The notes: generated by a model not told the origin, from the sequence alone. A stretch of DNA of 64,000 nt from Pseudooceanicola algae (GCF_003590145.2 NZ_CP060436.1:1088001-1152000); one strand, 5' to 3'; positions 34,692-44,355 are shown, counted from the first letter of the stretch. Program-made: numbers and translations.

Positions 34692-34777
34692 TGGTACCCA
34701 AGGTCGGACTCGAACCGACAAGACCGTTAAGTCGGGGGATTTTGAATCCCCTGCGTCTACCATTCCGCCACTTGGGC
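34692..34777 (-). tRNA. tRNA-Leu (anticodon CAA)
   Basis: An 86-nt type II tRNA with encoded CCA. The acceptor stem is GCCCAAG/CTTGGGT with a G-U first pair, and the anticodon stem is GGGGA/TCCCC with loop TTCAAAA (anticodon CAA). There is a short variable arm and a T loop in TCGGTTCGAGTCCGA. The integrase fragment lies off its 3' end, so this is the likely attachment site of the island. Confidence 0.96.
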
Positions 34778-35091
34778 CTGAAGCAACGCGAATTGGGCCG
34801 CGCCGTCAGTCAGGGACCTGATTTACCCGGCAGAGACGCCGACGTCCAGAGGAATGCGCAGGAAATTGCCGCGCCGTTTCGCCGCTTCGGTCCCCTTCGG
34901 ATCCAGCGCATCAAGCAGGCGCTCCGGTACCCCCAAGGGACAGCCAAACCGGCCAAGGACATGGCACGAGACGGCGTGAAGGCCCTGACGGAGCGCGGCC
35001 TGCAGGCTCACTGGTTGACCACTGCACTGGCGCATGCTCTTTGAAAGTAATTAGGACAGCCCCGCCGGGGCGTAACAGGATCACCAGAACA
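34778..35091. other. Spacer between tRNA-Leu and the YqaA-family gene
   Basis: About 310 bases upstream of tRNA-Leu. The tRNA promoter should lie in its first part on the minus strand. A 70-codon minus-strand frame (34823-35035) has no family features and I do not call it. Nothing else is recognisable. Confidence 0.4.
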
Positions 35092-35670
35092 TTGCTGAAA
35101 TCCCTTTATGACTGGACCATCCGCATGGCCGACAGCCGCCATGCTCTCTGGGCGCTCGCGCTGGTCGCCTTCGTCGAAAGTTCGTTCTTTCCGATTCCGC
35201 CCGATCTTCTCATGATCCCGATGATCATTGCCGCGCCGCATCGCGCGTTTCTGATTGCCGGGGTGGCCATGGCGGCGTCGGTCGCCGGCGGGATGTTGGG
35301 CTACGGCATCGGCTATTTCGCTTTCGACAGCATCGGTCAGCCGATCCTGGAGCATCTCGGCAAGGCCGATTCCATGGCCGAATTCAACGGCAAGTTCAAC
35401 GATGCGGGCTTCTGGGCGGTGCTGATCGCCGGGGTCACACCCTTCCCCTACAAGGTCATCACGATCATGTCGGGCTGGACGGCCATGCCGCTGGGGACCT
35501 TCATTGTCACTTCGATCATTGCGCGGGGTTTGCGGTTCTTCATCATCGCCGGCCTGCTGTGGAAATTCGGCGAACCTATCCGCGACTTCATCGAAAAGCG
35601 GCTGGGTCTGGTCATGACCCTGTTCTGCGTCGTCCTGATCGGAGGCTTTTTCCTGGTCAAGTTCCTATGA
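35092..35670 (+). CDS. YqaA/DedA-like (SNARE-associated) membrane protein
   Basis: A 192-residue inner-membrane protein of the VTT/DedA superfamily, YqaA branch. The signature is ALVAFVESSFFPIPPDLLMIPMI near the N-terminus; GYGIGYFAFDSIG, FNDAGFWAVLIAGVTPFPYKVITIMSG and a C-terminal helix pair follow. DedA proteins act in lipid flipping and proton-motive homeostasis; YqaA function is unclear. Relatives begin with a segment like MLRSLYDWT, so I chose the TTG at 35092 (LLKSLYDWT); 35041 (TTG) and 35125 (ATG) are alternatives. It overlaps dsbB by 4 bp, suggesting co-expression. Confidence 0.87.
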   Translation: MLKSLYDWTIRMADSRHALWALALVAFVESSFFPIPPDLLMIPMIIAAPHRAFLIAGVAMAASVAGGMLGYGIGYFAFDSIGQPILEHLGKADSMAEFNGKFNDAGFWAVLIAGVTPFPYKVITIMSGWTAMPLGTFIVTSIIARGLRFFIIAGLLWKFGEPIRDFIEKRLGLVMTLFCVVLIGGFFLVKFL

Positions 35671-36140
35671 CCATTCGACTGACTTTCCGGCCGGTCGTCC
35701 TGATCGCAACGCTCGGCTCTGCCGCAATGCTTCTGGGGGCGCTGGCCTTCCAGTTCATCGCCGGTCTGGCGCCCTGCCACCTGTGCTACCTGCAGCGCTA
35801 TCCGCACCTTGCGGCGGTGCTGATCGGGCTGGCCGCACTGGCCACCGGTCGGCGCTGGCTGGCGGCCTTCGGGGCGCTGGCCGCGGGGATCACCGCCTGG
35901 ATCGGGTTCTACCATACGGGGGTCGAACGCGGGATCTTCGAAGGGCCGACGACCTGCACATCCGCCAGCCCCGGCGCGCTGGACGCCGATGCGCTGTTCA
36001 ACCAGATCATGAACGCCCCCCTGACCCGCTGTGACGAGGTCGCCTGGTCGATGCTCGGGCTGTCGATGGCAAGCTGGAATGCGGTCATCTCGGTATTTCT
36101 GATGCTGATCTGGCTGCGCGCGCTGACGCTGAAGGCCTGA
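35667..36140 (+). CDS. dsbB: Disulfide bond formation protein DsbB
   Basis: A 157-residue protein with four predicted membrane helices. DsbB reoxidises periplasmic DsbA and passes electrons to quinones. The first cysteine pair is CHLC (37-40) in the first periplasmic loop, and the second pair is Cys97 (TTCTSA) and Cys122 (TRCDEV) in the second loop. The arginine after CxxC (YLQRYP) contacts the quinone. It starts with ATG overlapping the YqaA-family stop. Confidence 0.92.
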   Translation: MTIRLTFRPVVLIATLGSAAMLLGALAFQFIAGLAPCHLCYLQRYPHLAAVLIGLAALATGRRWLAAFGALAAGITAWIGFYHTGVERGIFEGPTTCTSASPGALDADALFNQIMNAPLTRCDEVAWSMLGLSMASWNAVISVFLMLIWLRALTLKA

Positions 36141-36154
36141 TCCGGGGTCGAAGG

Positions 36155-36179
36155 GTCCGGGCGCATTTACCGCCCGGAC
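36155..36179 (+). terminator. Hairpin after dsbB
   Basis: Perfect 8-bp stem GTCCGGGC/GCCCGGAC with a 9-nt loop, 15 bp after the dsbB stop. No T run follows, so it is a weak or Rho-assisted terminator at best. Confidence 0.45.
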
Positions 36180-36199
36180 AACCCCGAGTGGACCGCATG

Positions 36200-36227
36200 A
36201 AAAATGGGCCGCCCCAAAGGGCGACCC
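36200..36227 (-). terminator. Terminator of nrdJ
   Basis: On the minus strand a 9-bp stem (GGGTCGCCC/GGGCGGCCC, one wobble) with a TTTG loop is followed by ATTTTT. It starts 28 bp after the nrdJ stop. Confidence 0.8.
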
Positions 36228-36254
36228 AGGTCACTGTCCCGTTTTTTATGCCGT

Positions 36255-39200
36255 TCAGCTACAGCCGGATGTTCCGCCGCAGGTATTGCACTTCATGCAG
36301 GTGCCGTTGCGCACCAGCGTGTAATTGCCGCATTCGCCGCAAGCCTCGCCTTCGTAGCCCTGCATCTTGGCCTTGACGCGCGCGTCCATGCCCGTGGCGC
36401 CCGAACCGATTGCCGCCGTGCTGACACTGGCCGTGGCCACGCTGGCCGTAACCGCCTGCGTTGCCATACCCGCACCGCCGAAGCCACCGTTCAGGCCGCC
36501 GTTCAGCACCATCAGCTCCTGCGGCAGCCGCTTGCGAAGATAGCCGGTCGAAGAGATTTGCTTGAGCACTTCCAACGACTTGCTCGCCGTTCCTTCAGAA
36601 AGTTCCTTGACGTTGGACAGGCCTTCCTCTTCGCCGCGTCCCAGATCATCGAAGGTCGCGCCCTGCGGCTTCACATGCGCCAGGTCGGTGCGATCGAGGT
36701 AGCTGACCGCCAGTTCCCGGAAGATGTAGTCAAGGATCGAGGTCGCGTTCTTGATGCTGTCGTTGCCCTGCACCATGCCCGCCGGTTCGAACTTGGTGAA
36801 GGTGAAGGCGTCGACGAATTCTTCCAGCGGCACGCCGTATTGAAGCCCGACCGACACCGCGATGGCGAAGTTGTTCATCATCGCCCGGAAACCGGCGCCT
36901 TCCTTGTGCATGTCGATGAAGATCTCGCCAAGCGCGCCGCCTTCGTATTCGCCGGTTCGCAGATAGACCTTGTGACCGCCGACGATGGCCTTCTGGGTAT
37001 ACCCCTTGCGCCGTTCAGGCATCTTCTCGCGGCCGCGCGCGACCTCCTTGATGACCACCTTCTCGACGATCTTCTCTGCCAGGACGGCGGCCTTTTCCTG
37101 GGCCGAGCCTGTTTCAAGGATCTCGGCCGCCTCGTCGTCGTCCTCGACCAGCGCGCTGGCCAGCGGTTGGCTTAGCTTGGAACCGTCGCGATAGAGCGCA
37201 TTGGCCTTGATGCCGAGGGACCAGGACAGCTCGTAGGCGGCCTTGCAGTCCTCGATCGTGGCGTCGTTGGGCATGTTGATCGTCTTGCTGATCGCGCCGG
37301 AGATAAAGCTTTGCGCGGCAGCCATCATGGTGATGTGGCTGTTCACCGAAAGATACCGCTTGCCCTTCTTGCCGCAGGCATTGGCGCAATCGAAGACGCT
37401 CAGGTGCTTGTCCTTCAGGAAGGGCGCGCCTTCCAGGGTCATGGTCCCGCAGACATGGTCGTTGGCGGCATCGATATCGGCCTTGGAGAAGCCGAGGTGA
37501 CGCAGCAGGTCAAAGCCCGGATCGTTCAGCTTTTCCGCCGGGATGCCAAGGGTTTCGCGGCAGAAGGCCTCGCCGATGGTCCATTGGTTGAAGACGAATC
37601 GGATGTCGAAGGCCGAGGCCAGCGCCGCATCGACCTTCTCCAGCTCGCGCGGGCCGAAGCCATGCCCGACAAGGGAGCTGTGGTTGATCGCCGGGCAATT
37701 GCCCAGGGAGCCATGGCCGACCGCATAGGCGATCATTTCCTCGATCTGGGCCGAGCCGTATCCGAGCTTTTCCAGTGCCGCCGGAACCGAGCGGTTGATG
37801 ATCTTGAAATAGCCACCCCCGGCCAGTTTCTTGAACTTCACCAGCGCGAAATCGGGCTCGATCCCGGTTGTGTCGCAATCCATCACCAGGCCGATGGTGC
37901 CGGTGGGTGCGATGACGCTGGTCTGGGCGTTGCGATAGCCGTGGCGTTCACCAAGGCGCACCGCCTCGTCCCAGCTGGCCATGGCGATCTGCGGCAGGCG
38001 GGCATCGGGGCAGTTCACCATGTCCAGCGGCACCGGCTTTACGGCCAGGTCTTCGTAGCCGTCCACGGCGCCATAGGCCGCGTTGCGGTGATTGCGCATG
38101 ACCCGCAGCATATGCTTGGCGTTGCGCTTGTACCCGGCAAAAGCGCCGAGCTCTCCGGCGATCTCGGCCGAGGTGGCATAGGCGACGCCGGTCATGATTG
38201 CAGTCAGCGCGGCACCCATGGCGCGGCCCTCGTCGCTGTCATAACCGAAGCCCATGTTCATCAGCAGCCCGCCGATGTTGGCATAGCCAAGGCCAAGCGT
38301 GCGGAAATCATAGGAAAGCTGCGCGATCTCCTTGCTGGGGAACTGCGCCATGGTGACCGAAATCTCCAGCGTCAGCGTCCACAGACGCGTCGCATGCATG
38401 TAATCCTCGACCTGGAATTCGTCGTCGGCAAGGAAGGTCAGCAGGTTCATCGAGGCCAGGTTACAGGCGGTATCGTCAAGGAACATGTATTCCGAGCAAG
38501 GGTTGCTACCCCGGATCGCGCCATCTTCAGGGCAGGTATGCCAGGCGTTGACCGTGTCGTGGTACTGGATGCCGGGATCGGCACAGGCCCAGGCCGCATG
38601 GCCGATGTCTTCCCACAGGTCGCGCGCCCGGATCGTCTTGGCGACGGATCCATCGGTACGCCGGATCAGCTCCCAATCCGCATCATCCTTGACGGCCTTC
38701 AGGAAGGCATCGGTGACCCGGACCGAGTTGTTGGAATTCTGGCCCGAGACACTGGCGTAGGCTTCGGAATCCCAATCGGTGTCATAAGTGGGGAATTCGA
38801 TGCTGGAATAGCCCTGCTTGGCGTAGTCCAGCACGCGCTTGATATAGGTCTCGGGGATCGCGGTCTTCTTGCTGTCCCGGATCGCGGTCTTCAGGGCGGG
38901 GTTCCTGGCCGGATCGACCGCATCTTCGCTGCTGCCGTCCCATTGACGGATAGCGCCGAAGATCGCGTTCAGCTTCTGCTCGTGCATCTTGGAGCCGGCG
39001 ACGATGGAGGCGACCTTCTGTTCCTCCTTCACCTTCCAGTTGATGTATTCCTGCACATCGGGGTGATCCGCATCGACGATGACCATCTTGGCCGCGCGCC
39101 GCGTGGTGCCGCCCGACTTGATCGCGCCCGCCGCCCGGTCGCCGATCTTGAGAAAGCCCATGAGGCCGCTCGACTTGCCACCGCCCGAGAGGGATTCATT

Positions 39201-39899
39201 GGCCGCACGAAGCGAGCTGAAGTTAGTGCCGGTGCCCGAGCCGTACTTAAACAGCCGCGCTTCGCGCACCCAGAGATCCATGATCCCGCCGTCCCCGACC
39301 AGGTCGTCCTTCACCGACTGGATAAAGCAGGCGTGGGGCTGGGGATGTTCATAGGCGGATTTCGATTTGGTCAGCTTGCCGCTCTTGTGGTCGACATAGT
39401 AGTGGCCCTGCCCCGGACCGTCGATACCATAGGCCCAGTGCAGCCCGGTGTTGAACCATTGCGGGCTATTCGGCGCGGCCTTCTGCGTTGCCAGCATGAA
39501 CCGCATTTCGTCGAAATAGGCCTGGGCATCGGCTTCGCTGCTGAAATAGCCACCCTTCCAGCCCCAATAGGTCCAGGCACCCGCCAGCCGGTCGAAGACC
39601 TGCTTGGAAGAAGTCTCACCGCCCAGGGTCGCGCCCTCGGCCGGGACCGACCGCCAAAGGAATTCCGGAACGTCCTTTTCGCGCACCTTCTTAACCGCGC
39701 TCGGCACGCCGGCCTTGCGGAAATACTTCTGCGCGATGACATCGCTGGCGACCTGGCTCCAGGTGACCGGCACTTCCAGTTCATCCAGCCGGAAGACGAT
39801 GGTGCCGTCCGGGTTGCGGATTTCCGACACCGTTGTGCGGAAATCTACGCTGTCATAGGCATCCTTGCCCGCGGTGGTGAACTTGCGCTCGATCTTCAT
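36255..39899 (-). CDS. nrdJ: Vitamin B12-dependent (class II) ribonucleotide reductase
   Basis: A 1214-residue class II reductase that makes deoxyribonucleotides with adenosylcobalamin and works with or without oxygen. Visible features include the substrate-site loop [38 protein letters not shown], and the C-terminal part with the [18 protein letters not shown] region typical of the long NrdJ form. It ends in a Cys-rich zinc-ribbon-like tail with CGECG, CMKCNTC and the last-residue CS. The ATG at 39899 gives the family start [11 protein letters not shown]; 71 upstream codons are spurious. An NrdR-box-like site and DnaA-box-like sites lie upstream. No cobalamin riboswitch is seen. Confidence 0.96.
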   Translation of the reverse strand: MKIERKFTTAGKDAYDSVDFRTTVSEIRNPDGTIVFRLDELEVPVTWSQVASDVIAQKYFRKAGVPSAVKKVREKDVPEFLWRSVPAEGATLGGETSSKQVFDRLAGAWTYWGWKGGYFSSEADAQAYFDEMRFMLATQKAAPNSPQWFNTGLHWAYGIDGPGQGHYYVDHKSGKLTKSKSAYEHPQPHACFIQSVKDDLVGDGGIMDLWVREARLFKYGSGTGTNFSSLRAANESLSGGGKSSGLMGFLKIGDRAAGAIKSGGTTRRAAKMVIVDADHPDVQEYINWKVKEEQKVASIVAGSKMHEQKLNAIFGAIRQWDGSSEDAVDPARNPALKTAIRDSKKTAIPETYIKRVLDYAKQGYSSIEFPTYDTDWDSEAYASVSGQNSNNSVRVTDAFLKAVKDDADWELIRRTDGSVAKTIRARDLWEDIGHAAWACADPGIQYHDTVNAWHTCPEDGAIRGSNPCSEYMFLDDTACNLASMNLLTFLADDEFQVEDYMHATRLWTLTLEISVTMAQFPSKEIAQLSYDFRTLGLGYANIGGLLMNMGFGYDSDEGRAMGAALTAIMTGVAYATSAEIAGELGAFAGYKRNAKHMLRVMRNHRNAAYGAVDGYEDLAVKPVPLDMVNCPDARLPQIAMASWDEAVRLGERHGYRNAQTSVIAPTGTIGLVMDCDTTGIEPDFALVKFKKLAGGGYFKIINRSVPAALEKLGYGSAQIEEMIAYAVGHGSLGNCPAINHSSLVGHGFGPRELEKVDAALASAFDIRFVFNQWTIGEAFCRETLGIPAEKLNDPGFDLLRHLGFSKADIDAANDHVCGTMTLEGAPFLKDKHLSVFDCANACGKKGKRYLSVNSHITMMAAAQSFISGAISKTINMPNDATIEDCKAAYELSWSLGIKANALYRDGSKLSQPLASALVEDDDEAAEILETGSAQEKAAVLAEKIVEKVVIKEVARGREKMPERRKGYTQKAIVGGHKVYLRTGEYEGGALGEIFIDMHKEGAGFRAMMNNFAIAVSVGLQYGVPLEEFVDAFTFTKFEPAGMVQGNDSIKNATSILDYIFRELAVSYLDRTDLAHVKPQGATFDDLGRGEEEGLSNVKELSEGTASKSLEVLKQISSTGYLRKRLPQELMVLNGGLNGGFGGAGMATQAVTASVATASVSTAAIGSGATGMDARVKAKMQGYEGEACGECGNYTLVRNGTCMKCNTCGGTSGCS

Positions 39900-40074
39900 G
39901 CCTGGCCTCTTCGACAAGATTTTCAAAGACGCGTCCCGGCTCTTCCGGCCGGACCGCCGATAGCTTTGCAGCGATCCACCCGGCATCAGAGAACAGGATG
40001 CGCCAGCCGCTGGTCGCGGCCCCTTGGAACCCCCTGCGAAGATCCCGTCCAACCCTGTCATCAATCTGCCGGCC

Positions 40075-40090
40075 CCACTATATATGGTGG
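40075..40090. promoter_or_regulatory. NrdR-box-like palindrome upstream of nrdJ
   Basis: CCACTATATATGGTGG, symmetric at 14 of 16 positions and close to the NrdR consensus (acaCwAtATaTwgtgt). NrdR represses ribonucleotide reductase genes when dATP is plentiful. The usual second box about 31 bp away is not obvious. Confidence 0.7.
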
Positions 40091-40184
40091 GTATTCCGCG
40101 CTGCCTACCCAATCTGCGGTACGGGGACCTATCGCGTCAATTGTCGTCGTTAGAAATAATTCTCATTTTCCGAGTTGACCCGGC

Positions 40185-40215
40185 TTATCCCCAAAGGCCG
40201 CGATTCTGGGGATAA
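40185..40215. promoter_or_regulatory. Inverted pair of DnaA-box-like 9-mers
   Basis: TTATCCCCA at 40185-40193 and its exact reverse complement at 40207-40215, separated by 13 bp. Each differs by one base from the consensus TTATCCACA. A third near-match TTATCCAGC is at 40314-40322. The pair could also fold as a 9-bp stem. Confidence 0.5.
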
Positions 40216-40481
40216 AACCTGTCTCGGGACCGGGTCGGAAAAAGCTCTTTCCTTACAGGTGATTTCACCGCGCGGTTCAGGCAGCGGGTGAAGTTTTGCC
40301 GATCGCGCAAGGGTTATCCAGCGATTGCCCCACAGGGGGCAACCGGCGGAAAAAAGCGGAGAGTGTCGTGAATACCGGGCCTGAACGCCGCGCCGGGACA
40401 GAATCGGCCCCAGGGTTTGCGCATGAAAGGCGCATCTGCGCGGCGGAAGAGAAGAATCGGCCTCCTCCACAGCGCCCGGTT

Positions 40482-41036
40482 TCAGCCGGCCATGCGGTTC
40501 AGGGTGCCGTCCTTCAAAACGACCTGGTGATAGATCGCAAAGGCGATATGGCCGGTGACCAGCACCAGCAACGCCCAGGCCAGATAGCCATGCGCCAGAT
40601 TGGCCGGGGCGACCATCCAGGCCAGTTCCGTTTCGCGCCCTGAATGCAGCAACAGGCCAAAGGGCGCAAAGGGTCGATCTGACCCGAAGGCGCGCAGCAG
40701 GGCGAGGCTCGGCACCAGAAGCATCAGCAGATAGAGCAGCCCATGCCCCGCCTTGGCCGCTTGCCCCACGAGACCCGGCGCATGCGCGGGCCGGTCGTTG
40801 CGGCTGGCCAATGTCCAGAGGATGCGGATCAGCACCAGACAGAAAATCAACGTGCCGACCGGCGCATGCAGGCCGACGAAGAACCCGGAAACCGCGTTGC
40901 GCCCGAGCAGGACTTTGGTGCCCATGCCAAGCCATTGCCAGACCAGCAATCCCGCCAGCCCCCAATGCAGCAGACGCGTGACACGGCCATAAGCCTCTGC
41001 ATTGTCGGACCAGCCGATCTGTCGGTGTCCTGCCAT
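40482..41036 (-). CDS. Cytochrome b561-type membrane protein
   Basis: A 184-residue protein with four membrane helices of the bacterial cytochrome b561/Ni-hydrogenase b family. Heme-ligand histidines are expected in TRLLHWGLAG (TM1), FFVGLHAPVG (TM2) and LAHGYLAW and TGHIAFAIYHQVV (TM4), which matches the CybB pattern. It shuttles electrons between quinones and periplasmic partners or superoxide. The ATG at 41036 has a GGAGG ribosome site and gives MAGHRQIGWSD; 19 upstream codons are not needed. It is a single gene, with tRNA-Pro upstream on the same strand. Confidence 0.9.
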   Translation of the reverse strand: MAGHRQIGWSDNAEAYGRVTRLLHWGLAGLLVWQWLGMGTKVLLGRNAVSGFFVGLHAPVGTLIFCLVLIRILWTLASRNDRPAHAPGLVGQAAKAGHGLLYLLMLLVPSLALLRAFGSDRPFAPFGLLLHSGRETELAWMVAPANLAHGYLAWALLVLVTGHIAFAIYHQVVLKDGTLNRMAG

Positions 41037-41246
41037 TCCGGCCTCCCTTGTTGCAACCGTTGCACCCCTGCCCGAAGCCCGCGGCATGCGCAACGCGTTG
41101 GCGGCTCAAACGGTCGTGACTTGGCAAGGAGCGGAGCGGGAGTATGCCGAGGATCTGCGCACGGCGCTTTGCCGCCGGAAAGGGGACGCGCCCCATCGGC
41201 GCGATGCCAAGGCCTGTCGCCTGGCCGGCGAGAAGATCGAAATACG

Positions 41247-41323
41247 TGGTCGGGGCGGAGAGATTCGAACTCCCGACCCTCTGTTCCCAAAACAGATGCG
41301 CTACCAGGCTGCGCTACGCCCCG
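41247..41323 (-). tRNA. tRNA-Pro (anticodon TGG)
   Basis: A 77-nt tRNA with encoded CCA. Acceptor stem CGGGGCG/CGCCCCG; anticodon stem TCTGT/ACAGA with loop TTTGGGA (anticodon TGG); T arm GGGAGTTCGAATCTCTC. The cloverleaf closes without mismatches in the acceptor stem. Confidence 0.97.
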
Positions 41324-41430
41324 AACCGTGCGCCTCTCTAGCCGGTAGAACCAGCTTTGAAAAGCCGTTTCGCAGCCTTGACCGACGCGATTTTGCAATG
41401 CCCCCGTCTGGCAGGGTCGAAATCGCCGAA

Positions 41431-41994
41431 TTACTCCTTGGCGGGGGCCGCATCGTCCGCGTCGGCGGGCGCCTCGGCACAGGGCCAGGCGGCCAACGTG
41501 GGGTCCAAGGCCGGATGGCGCAGCACATCCCCGGGCGCGATTCCCATCCGGTCGGACAGACCGCCGTTGATCTCCAGCACATACTGGACGTTCGGCCCGC
41601 CCGGCAGGCTGGTGTCATCCAGCGGCTGGCCGGTCTGGATCACGTTCACCCGCCCGGTCGGGTCGATGAACAGGATATCCAGCGGGATCAGCGTGTCATG
41701 CATCCAGAAACTGGCGCTATGAGGTGCCTGAAAGATAAAGAACATGCCCGCGCCGGTCGCCATGCTGTCGCGGTGCATCAACCCGGTGGCGCGTTCCTGC
41801 GGTGTCTGGGCCAGTTCGACCCGGAACCGCGACACACCGTTTTCCGAGCGGATCTCGACCCGGTCGTCGCGGCATTGCTCTTGCGCGTCGGCCCCCTGCG
41901 GCATCAGGATCAGCGCCACCACCCCGAAGGCCAGTCCGCGCAGCGCCGCAATCAAGGGCGCAGCCGGAGACGGCATGGGTTTGAATTGATACAT
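41431..41994 (-). CDS. DUF192 domain protein with signal peptide
   Basis: A 187-residue exported protein. The N-terminal hydrophobic stretch (ALRGLAFGVVALILMPQGADA) looks like a Sec signal with cleavage near residue 37. The DUF192 domain follows: FRVELAQTPQERATGLMHRDS, GMFFIFQAPHSASFWMHDTLIPLDILFID, and VLEINGGLSDRMGIAPGD. The W-M-x-(D/N)-T-x-(I/L)-PLDI(L/I)F-ID block is diagnostic. Function is unknown, though the family is widespread. It follows the cold-shock gene by 60 bp on the same strand, so they may share a transcript. Confidence 0.9.
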   Translation of the reverse strand: MYQFKPMPSPAAPLIAALRGLAFGVVALILMPQGADAQEQCRDDRVEIRSENGVSRFRVELAQTPQERATGLMHRDSMATGAGMFFIFQAPHSASFWMHDTLIPLDILFIDPTGRVNVIQTGQPLDDTSLPGGPNVQYVLEINGGLSDRMGIAPGDVLRHPALDPTLAAWPCAEAPADADDAAPAKE

Positions 41995-42054
41995 CTTCTT
42001 GCCTTTCCCTCACGTCGTGGCCTGCCCGCCGAACCGCGGATTCAGGCCATCGGA

Positions 42055-42582
42055 TCAGGGATCTGGCGGGGCGTCCCAGGCACGGATTTCGGCCGCCATA
42101 CGACCCCGTTTGCCGTCGATCACCCGCAGGGCGATCGCCTCTCCGGGGTCCAGATCCGCAAGGCCCGAGGCCCGCAGTACCTCGACGTGTATAAAGACAT
42201 CTTCGGGACGTCCAAACACATTTGCAAAACCGAAGCCCTTGCCCTTGTCGAACCATTTGACCCGTGCCGCCACCAGCGGCGCGTCCTGAAGGGCCTCACC
42301 GTCCAGCGCTTCGAAATCGTCGAGGACCTGAACGCCATGGCCTTCGGGCGGGGCGATGCGGATGATCTCGACCGCCTGCTGGCCCCGGTCGGATTTCTGG
42401 ACGATGATCTCTATCAGCGCGCCTTCACCCACCGAGTTCTGGCCGTAGTTCCGCAGCACATTCGCATGCAGCAGGATATCGGGACCACCGTCCTCTGACA
42501 GGACAAAACCAAAGCCACGGGCCGGATCGAACCATTTCACATGGCCTTCCATCTGACGCGTGTTTTCACCTAATTCGCTCAA
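42055..42582 (-). CDS. Two-domain cold shock protein
   Basis: About 175 residues with two cold-shock OB-fold domains. The first starts GHVKWFDPARGFGFV and continues GPDILLHANVLR; the second starts ARVKWFDKGKGFGFA and continues DVFIHVEVLR. Each has RNP1 (GFGF[VA]) and RNP2 (DI/VF-LH) motifs for single-stranded nucleic acid. Double-CSD proteins of this type are normal in Rhodobacterales and act as RNA chaperones. The start is uncertain: TTG at 42582 follows GAGGTG and gives LSELGENTRQMEGH, while ATG at 42552 starts at the first domain. Confidence 0.88.
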   Translation of the reverse strand: MSELGENTRQMEGHVKWFDPARGFGFVLSEDGGPDILLHANVLRNYGQNSVGEGALIEIIVQKSDRGQQAVEIIRIAPPEGHGVQVLDDFEALDGEALQDAPLVAARVKWFDKGKGFGFANVFGRPEDVFIHVEVLRASGLADLDPGEAIALRVIDGKRGRMAAEIRAWDAPPDP

Positions 42583-42687
42583 CTGGCACCTCAACTCGTC
42601 GCTGCCAGCCTCCGCACCGCGAAGACACCGACAGTATCACATGACCTGCCGGGTTCGATTCGCGTCGATCCGTGCAGCACGTCCGAG

Positions 42688-43293
42688 TCAGGGGTTGAGA
42701 CGGTTAACAAACCATGAATCATCCTGCGTTTCCCTGCTCCAGCGGTACCGATCATGTAGTCGAAAGGCGCCATCGGCCCAGAATTCGATCTCGGTCGGGG
42801 CAATGTGGTAGCCACCCCAGAACGGGGGTCGGGGCGGATTGGTCCCCTTGCTGGCGGTGACGCGGGCGACCTCGGCCAGCAGGGCGTTGCGGGATTCCAG
42901 CGGCCTGGACTGGCGCGAGGCCCAGGCGCCAAGCCGGGATTTCAGCGAACGCGATTCGAAATAGGCATCCGCCTCGGGCCCCTCGAACCGGGTGATCGGT
43001 CCGCGCACCCGGACCTGACGGCGCAGGGATTTCCAGTGCATCACGAAGGCCGCCTTGCCGGCCAGGTCCAACTCCTGCCCCTTTACGCTTTCGTAGTTGG
43101 TATAGAAGACGAAGCCGTCCTCCAGGATATCCTTCAGCAATACCATGCGGACATTGGGCAGACCGTCGCCGTCCACCGTCGCCAGGGCAATGGCATTGGG
43201 ATCGTTGATCTCGGCCTCGGTGGCCTCGGCCAGCCAACTGCGGGCGATGGCGAAAGGATTGTCTCCGGCAAAGATGCCGCTGCGGTCGGACAT
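42688..43293 (-). CDS. pdxH: Pyridoxamine 5'-phosphate oxidase
   Basis: A 201-residue FMN-dependent oxidase that converts pyridoxine/pyridoxamine 5'-phosphate to PLP. Motifs include [36 protein letters not shown], the [10 protein letters not shown] segment and the C-terminal [24 protein letters not shown] and RLNP end that bind PLP/FMN. The ATG at 43293 has the AGAAGGAAGAT ribosome site and gives [14 protein letters not shown]; an ATG seven codons upstream is less likely. It is divergent from fabI. Confidence 0.95.
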   Translation of the reverse strand: MSDRSGIFAGDNPFAIARSWLAEATEAEINDPNAIALATVDGDGLPNVRMVLLKDILEDGFVFYTNYESVKGQELDLAGKAAFVMHWKSLRRQVRVRGPITRFEGPEADAYFESRSLKSRLGAWASRQSRPLESRNALLAEVARVTASKGTNPPRPPFWGGYHIAPTEIEFWADGAFRLHDRYRWSRETQDDSWFVNRLNP

Positions 43294-43541
43294 GGGCTGA
43301 TCTTCCTTCTGCAAGGTGCCTTCCGGATGATGTGAAAAATCGAGCCCGAAAGGCGGGGATGTTGCCCCTTGGTATCCCGCCCTGCCCCGAGGATGGCAAG
43401 GCCCTGCCCCCCTGCCCCATGACCTGCCGCCTGCCCCGCGCGCCCGGCGGCGGGCCTGTCAGACTTGAAGCACCCCGACCTATCGCCTAAAGGAAGTGAA
43501 CCGAAGGACACAGGTCCGAAAACCAGAGAGGCTGAGAGCGG

Positions 43542-44348
43542 ATGGCAAATACTCTGATGGCAGGCAAACGTGGCCTGATCATGGGCCTGGCCAATGACAA
43601 ATCCATTGCCTGGGGCATCGCAAAGGCGTTGGCCGATGCCGGGGCCGAACTGGCCTTCACCTACATGGGTGACCAGTTCAAGAAGCGGGTCGTGCCACTG
43701 GCCGATCAGCTTGGGGTCACCAAGTTGTATGATTGCGATGTGTCGGACGAAGCCTCGATCGACGCGGCCTTCGATTCGCTGAAGGCCGATTGGGGCCAGA
43801 TCGACTTTATCGTTCATGCCATCGGGTTTTCCGACAAATCGGAACTGCGCGGCCGCTATGTCGACACCAGTCGCGGCAACTTTGCCATGACTATGGATGT
43901 GTCCGTCTACAGCTTTACCGCCGTGGCGCAACGGGCCGAAAAGATGATGCCCGCCGGTGGCTCGATGCTGACGCTGACCTACTACGGCGCCGAACAGGTG
44001 ATGCCGCATTACAACGTCATGGGCGTCGCCAAGGCCGCGCTGGAAGCCAGCGTGAAATACATGGCCGAGGATCTGGGCAAGGACGGTATCCGCGTCAACG
44101 CGATCTCGGCCGGCCCGATCAAGACACTGGCGGCCAGCGGCATCGGTGATTTCCGCTATATCCTGAAGTGGAACGAACTGAACTCGCCGCTGCGGCGCAA
44201 CGTGACCATCGAGGACGTGGGTAAATCCGCGCTCTACCTGCTGTCCGACCTCGGGTCGGGCGTGACGGGCGAGAACCTGCATGTGGACTCGGGGTATCAC
44301 ATCGTCGGGATGAAGGCAGTCGACGCCCCCGATATCGACAAGAGCTGA
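43542..44348 (+). CDS. fabI: Enoyl-[acyl-carrier-protein] reductase (NADH), FabI
   Basis: A 268-residue short-chain dehydrogenase-like reductase for the last step of each fatty acid elongation cycle. It begins with the FabI nucleotide-binding start GKRGLIMGLANDKSIAWGIAKAL. The catalytic Tyr-x6-Lys is TYYGAEQVMPHYNVMGVAKAAL (tyrosine in PHYNVMG followed by VAK), and SAGPIKTLAASGI is the substrate-loop region. The end VTGENLHVDSGYHIVGM is typical. An ATG at 43542 matches the family start MANTLMAGKRGLIMG. A LysE-like gene fragment follows directly. Confidence 0.96.
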   Translation: MANTLMAGKRGLIMGLANDKSIAWGIAKALADAGAELAFTYMGDQFKKRVVPLADQLGVTKLYDCDVSDEASIDAAFDSLKADWGQIDFIVHAIGFSDKSELRGRYVDTSRGNFAMTMDVSVYSFTAVAQRAEKMMPAGGSMLTLTYYGAEQVMPHYNVMGVAKAALEASVKYMAEDLGKDGIRVNAISAGPIKTLAASGIGDFRYILKWNELNSPLRRNVTIEDVGKSALYLLSDLGSGVTGENLHVDSGYHIVGMKAVDAPDIDKS

Positions 44349-44355
44349 GCGCGCC

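Larger units (their letters stand above)
39900..40481. other. nrdJ upstream regulatory region (582 bp without a gene)
   Basis: This gap holds the nrdJ leader and promoter, an NrdR-box-like palindrome (40075-40090), and three DnaA-box-like sequences (40185-40193, 40207-40215, 40314-40322). It is AT-richer around 40080-40230. The part beyond 40330 contains nothing I recognise. Confidence 0.6.

Noticed and set aside
34823-35035. 70-codon minus-strand frame beside tRNA-Leu
   Set aside because: No family features, and no good ribosome site. It looks like chance coding in GC-rich DNA.
40027-40041. SOS box (GAAC-N7-GAAG) upstream of nrdJ
   Set aside because: Only seven of eight specific bases match and it is not placed on a clear promoter. 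Chance matches at this level are common.
39900-40112. 71-codon N-terminal extension of NrdJ
   Set aside because: It crosses the NrdR-box region and is unlike the family. MKIERKF at 39899 is the usual start.
39900-40481. Cobalamin riboswitch upstream of nrdJ
   Set aside because: I looked for a B12 box (GCCACTG-like) and the usual long leader structure and found none.
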